A stretch of DNA of 64,000 bases from Ktedonobacteraceae bacterium (GCA_035653615.1 DASRBN010000003.1:147931-211930), one strand, 5' to 3'; counted from the first letter of the stretch, positions 35,572 to 44,420 are shown. The notes: generated by a model from the letters alone, not told the origin. A program made the numbers and translations.

Positions 35572-38500
35572 TTATAGGTGATTGGCAAAGAGCCAGCGAT
35601 TGCGTGTGAGCCAGCTGCGCACCAGGTCAATTTTGAATGAGTAATATGGGTTAACCTGCGGTCCATTTTCGTCGAGAATAAGCCCGATACGCAGGCGATC
35701 AAGGTGCCTGCGCACTGAAGAGAGCGGCAATTGCAGACCTTCCGCAATTCGTCTCAACTGCACTTTCGCCTGTTTCGTATGCTCTGTTAGATCAACGATC
35801 TTTTCTAGCAGCAGGAATTCTTCCCGGTTTTGCAGTTCCCTGGCCAGAAAATCGAAGTTCTGGCTTGAACCTACCTCGATCAGTTGATCGACAATCACGC
35901 GCAGGTCTGCATCCGTCACCTCTTGCTGGTGAATTTCTCGATTCAAGTAATGGATCAACTGCTGGCCAATCAGGGTCATGTAATAGGGATTACCTCCGGT
36001 CAGTTTGAGTGCCAGGGTAAGTGTGCTGGCATGAATCTCTATCGCTTGATCGCGTAGGGGATCGACCAGCAGTTGTTGCGCGCTCTCGTTGTCGAGAAAT
36101 GAAATCGGCAATTGCTGCGTAAAGCTAAACACATTGACGAATTTTTTCGAGGTTAAAAGCCTATGCGAACTCATCGGTAAGACAATCACCAGGCTGAGTT
36201 GTGGGAACTCGGCTATCAATTCTTTCCAGTAGGTAAAGAAGCGGTACTCGGGAATGTCCTTCTGATAAGATTCGAGAACGCCACCGAATTCATCTAATAC
36301 CAGCACCAGGCGAGCATCGGGTGCCCGTGAGAAGCAGTTTTCCAGCAGATGGCGGAAGCGTATTTCGGGATCAGTATCATGATAGTCTTGCCAGTCGGGT
36401 CCCGGCTGCCATAACTGTTTGCTAAATTCTTCGCTTATTTTTCCTGCTAATTGTTGCAGGATTGTTTCTTCTGTTTGCCCGGTGGCGTTTTGTAACGAAA
36501 AGAGTACGCCCCAGGAGGGTGGTTGTATGTAGAGATCAAGAAAGTTCCGGCAAATAGATGATTTGCCGGACCTTAAAGGCCCATAGAGGATAAGCGCCTT
36601 GCCATTTTTGCTATCGCATAGCTCGCGCCGCATCGTTTCCGTTTCGTGAGTGCGGCCGAAAAACATTGTGGCGGTGGCAGGTCGGGAAATGTCAAAAGGA
36701 TTGTGTAGGATGATACTGCGTTGTTCTTGAATCGGGATGGCTGGGGCTGGCTCCGGCCAGGAACTTTTCGCTGCTGCCTGGTCTGATGTCGAAACCTGTT
36801 GTTTGTATTGTTTCTGCAACCGATCATATACTTGAATCGGGGTTTCAGCGAGATCGATTTCGACGAGCAAAACCTGGTCGATTTTGCGAAGCCTCTGCCA
36901 GAGATCTACTACTTCTTTGTTGTTATGCGTTTCTATGGTGAAGCGAACCGTTGCTTGATTGGATTGGTCAATTTCCCCTTGCGCATGAATAGAGATCAAA
37001 TCGCATTGATATTTACGTATTTGCCTGGCGATGTCGAGAATCAGTCCTCTACGGTCCTGGGCGAGGAGAAAGAACGCAACCTGGAATGCTGGTGGTTGAA
37101 GTTCCCAGATCATAGGTATAAGCATCGAAGCAGTATGACCTGTGCGATCGATCAAATAGGGGCAACTATCTCTATGCACAACGAGTTTACCGCTGTGTTT
37201 GTGCAGGCGGCCCATAATTTTCATATCACGAGGGTACGTTGGCTGGCAGAAATTACACAGGTGTTGATGAGAAAGCTTCTTATTCGCGATTGCCTGTCTA
37301 TCAGGAGCGGGAATCCAGTGATGCCTTCCTGTAAGGTGAACAGTGTTGTGTTCCATGATCTGCTGCATGATTTCGGAGGCGGCCCATTTCGGGGTAAAGC
37401 GCTGTTCTGCTTGATCGTCGAGTTGTTCCAGGTATGCCTGCGGCGTCCCAAGATTATTCTGTTCTACCAGCAGGTTTAATTCTTCGTGCAAGATTTCTTG
37501 CGAGAGGAAAAAATGATGCCGGGCTAACTCCTGGTAAAGCAAACTATATCCCCTATCTCTACGATCAGAAGACCGGCGGTTCAGTGTCTCAGTAATTTTC
37601 CTTTGCGTTTCCGCTGTTGTGGTAAAGTGCGCCCAGTAGTCCCGTACCTGAATCTCTTCCGATGTCCTTATCTCAACGATATCAGCGGCATTCAGCCTCT
37701 GATAGAGGACCGTTTTGCGGTTATTTACGATGGCATCGACCGCGTGTTCGCCGATGGCGTTATCGAGTTCATAGGCAAAATCGAGCGCCGTCGCTCCTTT
37801 TTTCAGCCCGATTGGCCTGTTATTCTTGTCATAGACAATCAGGGGAGCATCGCTATTCTGTATCTGCACAGAGGTGAGATTTTGCTTGATAGCAGAAAAA
37901 ATTTTGCCTTCCGCGCTGTTCCATAGCTCCTCAGGTAAGAGCTGGATGTCCTCATCCTGGTGTGTTTTCCGTATGTACATCTGATAGCAACGAGGGAAAA
38001 GGCACCCGTACCAGGCGACCGCGTGCATAATGGGCGTTGAGATTTGTATCTGGCAGATGGGAGGCTGCTGATCTGCTGCTAGCAGGTTTTCATACGTATC
38101 CGGAAGTTTAAGGATGAGTCCGAACGCGAGATGACTAAGACCATTCAGCTTAGGCGTGGCGATCAAATCGGTAACACGATCCTGAATTTGACCGAGCTGG
38201 CTTAAAACTCCGAGGATGGCATAACATTCTTGAATAGTAGGCGCAAGAATCTCGAAAGTAGCCAGGTCAAAACCGGTGAGCTGTCTTTTTAGCGATGTAA
38301 TGGTGGTATGGGCATCCTGGTAGCGGCGCCTCATTCCCCGTATGTTACATATCGAGTAGAAGGTGTGGATAGTCCGCCGCGTGGTTTGCAGGTAAAAATC
38401 CGCGAAAAGCTCGCATACATTACGCAGTTTTGCTTCGTCTTCTGCCACAATACGCGCTAACTCTTGCGCATCCTCTACAAATTTCTGTGAATCATACAGC

Positions 38501-39051
38501 TGTTCGTTCAAGTCCTCGATCTGGTGTTTGAAGTGCCACATACCAAGAATCGTCGAAATATTGAGCAATGTCTCCCCAATACGCTCGATGCGTGGCTGCA
38601 TTAAACTTGTCAATGGATGTTCATTACTGAGTTCCTGGTGCGCCTTCAAGGCGTGGTAATAAATAGCAACCGCTATGAGCAATGCTCCCAGGTCACGGTA
38701 AGGAGGCTTGAGCAGGACGAGCAGGTTGTCATCTTCGATATTGCTGGCGTAGAAGTTCGCTTCATCTATCAGGCTAAGGATGTCGTCTGTATCATCCAGG
38801 TTGCTGGAGCGGATTTGTTCTTTGTCATATTCCCAGAGATAACCGGCCATGACAACAGGCCAGGGTAAACCCCAGCAGCGCAGCGTATCACCCACTGCTT
38901 GCGAATCGTAGCGTACATTCAGGACGTAGCGATGCAGCGAGCCCTTGCCCTGAGCCGCCAACTTATTTGCTAACTCTACCCACTTTTCAGGTAGGACAGT
39001 TGGCTCCGGTTTCCAGACTGTAAGGTCAGAGTGTGAATGTAATAGAACCAT
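35572..39051 (-). CDS. Degenerate RelA/SpoT homologue fused to STAND-like ATPase
   Basis: A 1159-residue protein with the layout of a long (p)ppGpp synthetase/hydrolase followed by an NTPase. Residues about 20-175 fit the HD hydrolase helices, but the His-Asp site reads AGYLWEYDKEQ. Residues 260-345 match the synthetase end: QECYAILGVLSQLGQ, then DLIATPKLNGLSHLAF where active enzymes have D-Y-I-A-x-P-K-x-N-G-Y-Q-S-L-H-T. The TGS domain (403-463; PIGLKKGATALDFAYELD), zinc-finger region (C599, C602, H626, C630) and ACT domain (655-735; RRGLILDIARQIRKYQ) look intact. Then NPFDISRPATATMFFGR, Walker A GPLRSGKSS (824-832), Walker B LVLVLDEFGG and a winged-helix end. Both catalytic RSH sites seem dead. 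Start ATG 39051 with GGGAGAG upstream. Confidence 0.85.
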   Translation of the reverse strand: MVLLHSHSDLTVWKPEPTVLPEKWVELANKLAAQGKGSLHRYVLNVRYDSQAVGDTLRCWGLPWPVVMAGYLWEYDKEQIRSSNLDDTDDILSLIDEANFYASNIEDDNLLVLLKPPYRDLGALLIAVAIYYHALKAHQELSNEHPLTSLMQPRIERIGETLLNISTILGMWHFKHQIEDLNEQLYDSQKFVEDAQELARIVAEDEAKLRNVCELFADFYLQTTRRTIHTFYSICNIRGMRRRYQDAHTTITSLKRQLTGFDLATFEILAPTIQECYAILGVLSQLGQIQDRVTDLIATPKLNGLSHLAFGLILKLPDTYENLLAADQQPPICQIQISTPIMHAVAWYGCLFPRCYQMYIRKTHQDEDIQLLPEELWNSAEGKIFSAIKQNLTSVQIQNSDAPLIVYDKNNRPIGLKKGATALDFAYELDNAIGEHAVDAIVNNRKTVLYQRLNAADIVEIRTSEEIQVRDYWAHFTTTAETQRKITETLNRRSSDRRDRGYSLLYQELARHHFFLSQEILHEELNLLVEQNNLGTPQAYLEQLDDQAEQRFTPKWAASEIMQQIMEHNTVHLTGRHHWIPAPDRQAIANKKLSHQHLCNFCQPTYPRDMKIMGRLHKHSGKLVVHRDSCPYLIDRTGHTASMLIPMIWELQPPAFQVAFFLLAQDRRGLILDIARQIRKYQCDLISIHAQGEIDQSNQATVRFTIETHNNKEVVDLWQRLRKIDQVLLVEIDLAETPIQVYDRLQKQYKQQVSTSDQAAAKSSWPEPAPAIPIQEQRSIILHNPFDISRPATATMFFGRTHETETMRRELCDSKNGKALILYGPLRSGKSSICRNFLDLYIQPPSWGVLFSLQNATGQTEETILQQLAGKISEEFSKQLWQPGPDWQDYHDTDPEIRFRHLLENCFSRAPDARLVLVLDEFGGVLESYQKDIPEYRFFTYWKELIAEFPQLSLVIVLPMSSHRLLTSKKFVNVFSFTQQLPISFLDNESAQQLLVDPLRDQAIEIHASTLTLALKLTGGNPYYMTLIGQQLIHYLNREIHQQEVTDADLRVIVDQLIEVGSSQNFDFLARELQNREEFLLLEKIVDLTEHTKQAKVQLRRIAEGLQLPLSSVRRHLDRLRIGLILDENGPQVNPYYSFKIDLVRSWLTRNRWLFANHL

Positions 39052-39117
39052 AATTATTCTCTCCCTATCCGTAAAGGAATGATAACTCTTTTTTACTAAT
39101 CACACTACCCAATCTCC

Positions 39118-39147
39118 AGCATATCCCTAGCATAGCAGGTTTGTCAA
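39118..39147 (-). promoter_or_regulatory. Candidate sigma-70-type promoter for the RelA-like/STAND operon
   Basis: On the minus strand, TTGACA (39147-39142) is followed after 18 bases by TATGCT (39123-39118), about 65 bases before the start codon. Confidence 0.5.
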
Positions 39148-39363
39148 GGCCAAAATGTAATTTCCTAACGTTCTATAATAGTTATAAGAAGTAATAATAT
39201 GTATATTTTCGATATGTTTTTGACCTGAAATATAGGCTATTTATACCGGCTTTAATCGGGTTTTAAGGCATTTTCCTTGCTCATATCAGGACAGGGACAA
39301 ACCGCAGCCCCTACAGTAGCTTATTTTGCATAACTCAGCACTTATGTTTCTAATTTTTACATA

Positions 39364-39400
39364 TTGTAATTATCGTAAGAATATCGTATATAATAATTAC
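39364..39400 (+). promoter_or_regulatory. Candidate promoter/operator of the sigma-factor gene
   Basis: TTGTAA (39364-39369) and TATAAT (39389-39394) are 19 bases apart. An inverted repeat GTAATTAT (39366-39373) / ATAATTAC (39393-39400) overlaps both, as an autoregulatory operator might. Confidence 0.4.
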
Positions 39401-39437
39401 GTAAATATTCAGAGCGGCAAGCCAGGAGGAGGTCATC

Positions 39438-40103
39438 ATGGGTACAATTGGTTTACCTGGTCCATCCATTTCCGATGCTGATCCTGATATTGAGCGTGTA
39501 TTAGAAGAGATCGATTGGTATATTCAGCTTCTGGCCCGGAAAGCACTGCCTGTTAGCAGCAGTATGTTCACGCACGTGGATTTCGACATAGATGATCTGG
39601 CGCAGGTGTCTCGCATCAAGCTCTGGCAGGCGCTGCAAAAGAAAGATATCGATAATCCCAGGGCGTATCTTCGAAGGATTGTCCATAACGAGGTCGTGAA
39701 TATACTGCGTCAATTGAGGGAGCATATCTCTTTGCGGACGGACATAGATGGGGAACTTTCTGCTGACTTCATGCTGGAGACGTTCTGCGAAGAACTGGAC
39801 TCACCAGAACATATTGTGGAGCAAAACGAGGCGGAAGCGGAGCTTTTATCAAACATAACCAGGGCTATAGCACAGCTCCATGCCCGGCAGAGGCATGTTG
39901 CGTTTTGTACGGTCAGGGATCGGGTGGATGACCTGGATCAATTTTTGAACGCCTGTGAAGCGCATGGCCTGGATACGGGCTATGAATGGCCGGATGATGA
40001 GAAGGAGCGCCACCTGTTGCAGGCTTCGCTTGGAGCCGCCAGAGGCAATATTGCGCGAGAGATAGATGTAGACATGGCAGCATATAAGAGGAAAAGAAGA
40101 TGA
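39438..40103 (+). CDS. ECF-like RNA polymerase sigma factor
   Basis: A 221-residue protein. Residues about 45-110 resemble sigma region 2 (DIDDLAQVSRIKLWQALQK, NPRAYLRRIVHNEVVNILRQ). The C-terminal third holds a helical region in the place of region 4, with AARGNIAREIDVDMAAYKRKRR as a possible recognition helix-turn-helix. No anti-sigma factor gene lies next to it. It diverges from the RelA-like/STAND operon, and a shared control region suggests co-regulation. CAGGAGGAGG lies eight bases before the ATG, among the best ribosome-binding sites in the window. Confidence 0.7.
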   Translation: MGTIGLPGPSISDADPDIERVLEEIDWYIQLLARKALPVSSSMFTHVDFDIDDLAQVSRIKLWQALQKKDIDNPRAYLRRIVHNEVVNILRQLREHISLRTDIDGELSADFMLETFCEELDSPEHIVEQNEAEAELLSNITRAIAQLHARQRHVAFCTVRDRVDDLDQFLNACEAHGLDTGYEWPDDEKERHLLQASLGAARGNIAREIDVDMAAYKRKRR

Positions 40104-40163
40104 GCCTGCTCTACCTTTTTCCTGGCGCCGGTCGATCCATAAAGAGCGAGCAGGGGCAATGAG

Positions 40164-41744
40164 CTACACCATCGGTATATGTTCAACCTGCCTCTGCTCC
40201 TCGCGCGAGGAGCGACGTTCAAGCAGGCGTTTGATGGCCTTGCCTATGCGCTTGACACCCTCCTCGATGTCTTCTTCAACGGGGAAGGCGTAGCTCAGGC
40301 GAAAGTGCTGTTGACCACCTCCATCGACGTGGAATGGCTCGCCGATCAGGAAAGCAACCTGCTCGTTGGCGGCTTCGCGCAGCAGGGTGCGGGCGCGCAA
40401 ATCTCCGGGCAGGCGACACCAGAGATGAAAGCCGCCGTTGGGCGAATTGACACGCACCTCGGCTGGCCAGTACCTGCCGATTGCCTGCAACATCAGGTCG
40501 CGCTTGTGCCGGTACTGTTCGCGCAGCATCGCCAGGTGGTCGTCCAGCATATTGCGGCGTATCACTTCTGAAACGACCCATTGTCCCAGAGAGTTTGTGG
40601 TCAGATCAAAGATTTGCTTATGCAATGCCAGACGCTCAATGATCAGTTCCGGCGCCGCCATCCAGGCCACGCGCAGGCCGGGGGCCAGTATTTTGGAAAA
40701 GGTGCTCAGGTAAAGCACCTGCCCATTCGTATCCAGCGCCTTCAATGGCTGCGGCGCTTTACCATCAAAGTAAATTTCTCCATAAGGATCATCTTCAAGT
40801 ATCGGGGTTTGATAGCGCTTCGCCAGAACTAGCAGGCGGCGCCGGCGTTCCTGCGACATCACGACACCCGTTGGATTTTGAAAGACGGGCTGGATATAGA
40901 TAAAGCGCGGGCGACGACGCGCCAGGATGGATTCCAGCAAATCGACACGAATCCCATCGCTATCCATGGGCACACCGATAACGCGCGCATTCAGAGAGCG
41001 GAAAGCCTGGATCGCCCCCAGGTAGGTAGGGACTTCGACGACGACTTCATCGCCTGGATTGAGCAGAAAGCGTCCGATCAGTCCAACGCCCTGGGTTGAG
41101 CCGGAGAGGATGAGGATATGCTGCGCGTCGACGCTGACGCCGCGCCGGCGCATACGTGCCGCGATGCCCTTGCGCAGGCTGTGCAGTCCCTCAACCGGGC
41201 AGTAGCCCAGCGCGGATTGGCTGGCGGCGAGGAGACCATCGGTGAAGACTGAGCGCAGCATCTGTGCGGGCAGCAGGTTGGGAGCAGGCGAACCGGGCGC
41301 AAGGGAGAGGATTTCTCGCCGCTCACCTGCTGAGGCGAGTTCGCTCAGCATTCCAGCATCCGGGCCAAGAATTTCGCGTTCGCCGGCGGGCAAGCCTAAG
41401 AGCCAGGAGGCGGCCTCGTCCTCGAATCCATCGCTATCATGCAGGAAATGATTGCGTTTTACCAGTGTGCCGCGTCCGACATGCCCCTCAATCAGACCTT
41501 CGCTGGCGAGTTCGTTATAGGCGTTCATGACGGTGGTTCGATTGACGCCCAGTTCGCTCGCCAGCATACGCTCGGTAGGCAGGCGCGTGCCCTCGGCCAG
41601 CTCACCTGAGAGGATGGCTTCGCGCAGTTTCTGGCAAATCTGCCGGTATAACGGCAAACCACTGTTGCGTTCAAGCTGGATGAGCGTATGGATCGGTGCT
41701 GTAAATAATGGTCTTGGCGAGTACTGATTTGAGTGCTGTCGCAT
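40164..41744 (-). CDS. MocR-family transcriptional regulator (GntR DNA-binding + aminotransferase-like)
   Basis: A 526-residue protein. A GntR winged helix (about residues 20-90; LPLYRQICQKLREAILSGEL, GTRLPTERMLASELGVNRTTV) precedes a fold-type I aminotransferase domain with YLSTFSKILAPGLRVAW holding the PLP lysine and FQNPTGVVMSQERRRRLL. MocR proteins bind PLP or PLP-amino-acid aldimines and control vitamin B6, GABA or related genes. No obvious target gene is divergent. Start ATG 41744 has AGGAG six bases upstream; the frame extends to 41771 through the operator-like palindrome. The ECF-like sigma-factor gene is convergent, 60 bases away. Confidence 0.87.
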   Translation of the reverse strand: MRQHSNQYSPRPLFTAPIHTLIQLERNSGLPLYRQICQKLREAILSGELAEGTRLPTERMLASELGVNRTTVMNAYNELASEGLIEGHVGRGTLVKRNHFLHDSDGFEDEAASWLLGLPAGEREILGPDAGMLSELASAGERREILSLAPGSPAPNLLPAQMLRSVFTDGLLAASQSALGYCPVEGLHSLRKGIAARMRRRGVSVDAQHILILSGSTQGVGLIGRFLLNPGDEVVVEVPTYLGAIQAFRSLNARVIGVPMDSDGIRVDLLESILARRRPRFIYIQPVFQNPTGVVMSQERRRRLLVLAKRYQTPILEDDPYGEIYFDGKAPQPLKALDTNGQVLYLSTFSKILAPGLRVAWMAAPELIIERLALHKQIFDLTTNSLGQWVVSEVIRRNMLDDHLAMLREQYRHKRDLMLQAIGRYWPAEVRVNSPNGGFHLWCRLPGDLRARTLLREAANEQVAFLIGEPFHVDGGGQQHFRLSYAFPVEEDIEEGVKRIGKAIKRLLERRSSREEQRQVEHIPMV

Positions 41745-41756
41745 GGTTTTCTCCTG

Positions 41757-41836
41757 ATTGGTACCTACCAATAGTAGTGTAACGTATCTTTTCGGCCAAT
41801 TACAAGGCCAATTGGCTCATAAGAAGTGGGCCAATT
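41757..41836 (-). promoter_or_regulatory. Candidate operators upstream of the MocR gene
   Basis: ATTGGTA-CC-TACCAAT is a perfect 16-base palindrome at 41757-41772. GGCCAATT occurs three times at 41794, 41806 and 41829. On the minus strand TTGTAA and TACACT about 18 bases apart lie between them. The arrangement suits autoregulation. Confidence 0.45.
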
Positions 41837-41880
41837 CTGGATAAAGGTATGAAGATAGATCGGTGATTACCTATAAGTGG

Positions 41881-41954
41881 GGACAAGGGTTCTTCGTTGC
41901 ACTCAGAATGACAGGCCCCGGACAAGGATTCTTCGTTGCACTCAGAATGACAGG
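41881..41954. repeat. Tandem family A half-units, 39-bp period
   Basis: Two nearly identical 35-base units (41881-41915 and 41920-41954, one difference) carry TTCTTCGTTGCACTCAGAATGACAGG in the same orientation. Unlike other copies they are direct, not inverted. Confidence 0.8.
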
Positions 41955-42046
41955 GCCTTTGTGCATTATAGTATTAAAGATAGTGGTGTTGCGAGTAGAT
42001 GGTTCACGGCGAATAATTCATATTCCCATACAATGAGAGGTGTGAA

Positions 42047-42916
42047 ATGAGTAATTTCGAGCAGCGCATTGACCAGGTGCGCAATGATCGCGAGCATGGC
42101 TCGCGCTGGCTGGTACGTGAGACGATCTCGATCTTGCACGACATAGCAATCCAGGCGAATAGTTCCGCTGACGAACGGTTGCAGCAATTGCAGCAGGCCG
42201 GGTCGGAACTGGCGCATGCCCGCCCGGCTATGGCGGCACTGGCCGGAGCAGTGGGGCGCATTCTCTCCGCGCCGGATGGAGTAGAGGGCATGGCGCGCGA
42301 GGCAGAGCGCCTGCTGAAAGAATACGATACGGCTACAGAGCATATTGCGCGCTATGCTCGTCCTTTCTTGCATGGCACGTTAATGACGGATAGTATCTCA
42401 GGCACGGTGCTGGATGTGCTGGTCTCCTGCCGCGAGCAGATTCGAGGCGTTATTGTGCTGGAGGGCCGCCCACGCTACGAAGGACGCGATATGGCGAAGG
42501 CATTGAGCCAGCATCATATGGCGGTGACGTTGATTACGGATGCGCAGGCGGATATTTTTCTGCCGCAATGCCAGGCGGTGGTGGTGGGAGCAGATTCGGT
42601 GCTGGCGAACGGGGATGTGCTGAATAAAGCGGGAACGGCGTTGCTGGGATGGGCGGCCCAGGGTCATTCTATTCCCTTTTATGTGCTGTGCGAGACGTTG
42701 AAGGTTTCCCCACGTGGTTGGTCTGGTGACCTGGCGCAATTAGAGGAGAAAGAGGCGTCGGAAGTGCTGGCTGAACCTATTCCCGGTGTGACGGTACGCA
42801 ATTTCTATTTTGATCGGACTCCGGCGCATCTTGTTACGGCGATCTTTAGCGAACAAGGGATATTGAGCAAGCAGAAGATCGCTGAGATTGCAACCTCATT
42901 AAAGGGCGTGGTTTAA
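42047..42916 (+). CDS. IF-2B family protein (eIF2B / sugar-1-phosphate isomerase-like)
   Basis: A 289-residue protein. SGTVLDVLVSCREQIRGVIVLEGRP, AVTLITDAQADIFLPQCQAVVVGADSVLANGDVLNKAGT and HSIPFYVLCETLKV match the conserved half of the eIF2B alpha/MtnA family. Bacterial members include methylthioribose- and ribose-1,5-bisphosphate isomerases. The G-A-D-S motif holds the catalytic Asp, while the Cys-containing segment of MtnA reads SGTVLDVL here, so the substrate is unclear. GAGAGGTGTGAA lies before the ATG. It is followed after 106 bases by the GGCT-like membrane gene. Confidence 0.75.
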   Translation: MSNFEQRIDQVRNDREHGSRWLVRETISILHDIAIQANSSADERLQQLQQAGSELAHARPAMAALAGAVGRILSAPDGVEGMAREAERLLKEYDTATEHIARYARPFLHGTLMTDSISGTVLDVLVSCREQIRGVIVLEGRPRYEGRDMAKALSQHHMAVTLITDAQADIFLPQCQAVVVGADSVLANGDVLNKAGTALLGWAAQGHSIPFYVLCETLKVSPRGWSGDLAQLEEKEASEVLAEPIPGVTVRNFYFDRTPAHLVTAIFSEQGILSKQKIAEIATSLKGVV

Positions 42917-43022
42917 AAGGTCACAAGAGTCCTATCGATTTGGTGAAAGGCGAGCAAAGCGGTATCCTGGTGGTAGGGATAGCAAGTATCTGATCGCAAA
43001 GTGGGAAGGGAAAGGGATTTTC

Positions 43023-44420
43023 ATGGGTACCAGCAATGAACAGAACAATCAACCGGAAGGCCTGGTTGAAGGGCCGAACGGGCTAGAAACAGCGACCACA
43101 GAGCATTTCGTCGTGCCAGGTGTGACGATTGTGCGCGGCAACACGCCACCCCCGCGTACACCCGGGCTAAGGGCTGCCAGAGCAGATCAGTTGCGTTTAT
43201 CCGGGCAAGCATCACAGAATGCTATGGCGGAATTTCCAGCGGCGGCTCCAGAGGCTCCCCCATTGCCAGAAGATTACGACGATGGGGAAGCTGCTGCTTC
43301 AAAGGCTCCTTCACAGTCAAGGAGCAAACAAGAATCTTCTGGCCAGGAACAATGGGAGTTCATGTGGCTTTTTGAATATGGCCTGGCGATGGATGCGGCT
43401 TATTTGAACAGCCCTGAGCGACTGAATGGCCTGGCTCTGACGTATGGAGCGGCCATATTGAGGGGGTACCGCATTGTGCCGGATGGCGTCGAGATGGGTT
43501 CGGGCCAGGTAGCGGCTACTATCGTCCCTGCGCAGCAAGCGGATGCCGGAGTATGGGGCATATTGTATCGTGTGCCGCGCCGCCTGGCCGAGCGAAATGG
43601 TGAAGAGCTTTCTCTCCTTGATAAGATTCACGGAGCGACCGTATTCGCACCGTTAGAAGTTACCGTGCATGAGATCTATCGCAACCGCGAAGTACGTTGC
43701 CTGACCTATATTGCCCCCGTTACGCGCCAGCGACAGTCGCTCTGGCCGCCATCCGTACATGAGGAAACGCGGTTAGCATATGCTCAGCAACTGCTTGCAT
43801 GCGCCACGCGGCAGCAATTGCCCGGTGATTATCTGATGGAGTTGAAACGATTCGCAGCAGGAATTGAGACGCGGAAGAGAACTGCTGCCGGGCCGGTTGA
43901 GCGCAATACCGAGCCATTGCCCATAGTAAAAGGCGCAGCCGATGCCGATAGCATGAAAGAGAAGTCGAATGAGCATGGGCAGGACGCTCTGCTGGCACGC
44001 TATCCGGTTCGCTGGTTAACGGCTTTTGCGCTTTACCTGGTTGTGTTGTTGCTGGCGACGCTTACGCTGGCGTGCTTGCAGGCAATTGGATATGGGAATA
44101 CTATGTTCGCCGTCAGCTTTGCGGTACTCGGTGTGCCCTGGTATGTGCTGGTGTATGGTTTATTGGGAGCATGTGTGAGCGGGATTCTTACGCTGAGAAA
44201 GCAGACTGCGGTTGGCCTGCCGGGGTTCGTGGTGATGACATGGTTCGCGCGCCCGTATATCGGCCTGATACTGGCGGCCCTGGCGTATCTCTTGCTCAAT
44301 AGTGGTCTTGTTGTGATTGGTGGCAATGCCGGACAGCATTACGCATTGAATGCGCTGGTAGGCGCGCTGGCCGGGTTTTGTGAGGGATGGGTGTACTTTC
44401 GAAAAATATCCGCCCCGTAG
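43023..44420 (+). CDS. GGCT-like domain fused to a four-helix membrane domain
   Basis: A 465-residue protein. After a disordered Pro/Ala/Glu-rich N-terminus, residues about 115-235 resemble a gamma-glutamylcyclotransferase (BtrG) fold: WLFEYGLAMDAAYL (like FAYGSNM), ILRGYRIVPDG, GVWGILYRVPRRLAE, LSLLDKIHGA and REVRCLTYIAP. In active GGCT enzymes the LD-x-x-E-G Glu is catalytic; here the segment is LDKIHGA, so catalysis is doubtful. Residues about 335-465 contain four membrane helices. The TAG stop lies in the left arm of a family D hairpin. No partner protein is known to me. Confidence 0.6.
   Translation: MGTSNEQNNQPEGLVEGPNGLETATTEHFVVPGVTIVRGNTPPPRTPGLRAARADQLRLSGQASQNAMAEFPAAAPEAPPLPEDYDDGEAAASKAPSQSRSKQESSGQEQWEFMWLFEYGLAMDAAYLNSPERLNGLALTYGAAILRGYRIVPDGVEMGSGQVAATIVPAQQADAGVWGILYRVPRRLAERNGEELSLLDKIHGATVFAPLEVTVHEIYRNREVRCLTYIAPVTRQRQSLWPPSVHEETRLAYAQQLLACATRQQLPGDYLMELKRFAAGIETRKRTAAGPVERNTEPLPIVKGAADADSMKEKSNEHGQDALLARYPVRWLTAFALYLVVLLLATLTLACLQAIGYGNTMFAVSFAVLGVPWYVLVYGLLGACVSGILTLRKQTAVGLPGFVVMTWFARPYIGLILAALAYLLLNSGLVVIGGNAGQHYALNALVGALAGFCEGWVYFRKISAP

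Larger units (their letters stand above)
39052..39437. other. 386-bp divergent regulatory region
   Basis: AT-rich spacer between the RelA-like/STAND gene (minus) and the sigma-factor gene (plus). It contains promoter-like sites for both directions, an 8-bp-arm inverted repeat near the sigma-factor promoter, and a family D fragment at about 39290-39323. No gene was found. Confidence 0.6.

Noticed and set aside
41881..41954. CRISPR-like array
   Set aside because: Only two direct units with a 4-base spacer; the units are family A half-repeats and no cas gene is present.
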